5,317 nt of DNA from Dehalococcoidia bacterium (lineage in GTDB: Bacteria; Chloroflexota; Dehalococcoidia; JACVQG01), in assembly GCA_015661045.1 (NCBI GenBank), contig JACVQG010000117.1, forward strand, positions 1 to 5,317, in the 5' to 3' direction. The notes beneath the pieces are model-generated. The model saw only the letters and a program-made list of their open reading frames with translations, was not told the origin of the DNA and made no database searches. The translations under genes and the position numbers were made by a program. Shown one piece after another: positions 5,105-5,317 of the stretch. The first letter of the stretch is position 1. Each line of letters starts with the position of its first letter.

Positions 5105-5317
5105 ATGAAGAAAGTAGTTGCCATGATTCTTGCCGGCGGGCACGGTTCACGAATGGACATCCTCTGCCACAGGAGGCCCAAGCCAGTGTTACCCTTCGCA
5201 GGTAAATTACGGGTGATAGATTTCAGTCTGAGCAACTGTCTTCACTCCGAAATTACCAATATAGCTGCCCTTGTTGATTATCAAAGACATTATCTTTCCG
5301 ATTATCTTCAGCAATGG
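5105..5317 (+). CDS. glgC: Glucose-1-phosphate adenylyltransferase family protein, 3'-truncated by the window end
   Basis: The 71 visible codons are the N-terminal nucleotidyltransferase end of a GlgC-type enzyme, which makes ADP-glucose from ATP and glucose 1-phosphate for glycogen synthesis. The nucleotide loop reads [11 protein letters not shown] (7-17), followed by the [11 protein letters not shown] segment (24-34) with the conserved lysine K26, then [10 protein letters not shown] (36-45). The wording [11 protein letters not shown] replaces the RL-x-PLT...RAKPAVPF of the textbook enzymes, so it may be a divergent GlgC or a related sugar-nucleotide transferase; the missing C-terminal beta-helix would decide. 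The ATG is preceded by AAAGGAG with a 10-nt spacer and by its own promoter block, so it probably begins a new transcript. Confidence 0.85.
   Translation, partial: MKKVVAMILAGGHGSRMDILCHRRPKPVLPFAGKLRVIDFSLSNCLHSEITNIAALVDYQRHYLSDYLQQW

Noticed and set aside
1..5317. CRISPR array, tRNA or rRNA genes, insertion sequence or phage genes.
   Set aside because: No regularly spaced repeats, cloverleaf with a CCA-type end, rRNA-like stretch, transposase or phage motif was found on either strand by reading.

Overview
The window most resembles a strictly anaerobic bacterium, probably a Chloroflexota member of the Dehalococcoidia type. That placement is inferred from the gene content, the moderate GC of the genes against AT-rich intergenic regions, the wording of the GlgC N-terminus, and a CCTCACCCC/CCCCTCTCC-type dispersed palindrome. 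A database search would be needed to confirm it. All five complete genes and both edge-truncated genes lie on the + strand.

Region 1 (1-2985) is a tightly packed operon for an oxygen-sensitive radical enzyme system of the 2-hydroxyacyl-CoA dehydratase / benzoyl-CoA reductase superfamily. It holds two different iron-sulfur dehydratase/reductase subunits (the first cut by the window start) and one ATP-dependent activator (component A, HgdC/BcrD-like). Spacing is 1 nt between the first two genes and a 4-nt TTGA overlap between the second and third. A single activator gene fits the dehydratases better than the four-subunit benzoyl-CoA reductases, but the substrate cannot be read from this window.

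Region 2 (2986-3575) starts directly after the activator stop codon with a nested GC-rich palindrome that looks like a dispersed repeat. A two-domain thiol protein follows, a glutaredoxin (CSYC) fused to an HtrA-like PDZ domain with no visible signal peptide.

Region 3 (3576-4484) is an AT-rich leader with an inverted repeat and an 11-bp-phased TGA array, leading into an OmpR/KdpE-type response regulator. No histidine kinase is in view and there is no Shine-Dalgarno sequence before its start.

Region 4 (4485-5317) holds a 69-residue Cys/His-rich probable zinc-binding protein of unknown function and the first 71 codons of a GlgC-family glucose-1-phosphate adenylyltransferase. Their upstream regions share a matching block: an AATTTGTAA element, then TTATGACTTTT, then a TAA-A/T-rich -10 at the same spacing, then CATTAC. 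The response-regulator leader carries a weaker version of parts of it. The most interesting hypothesis is a small local regulon, in which the orphan regulator controls itself, the small Cys protein and glycogen-precursor synthesis through PhoB/OmpR-like direct repeats.
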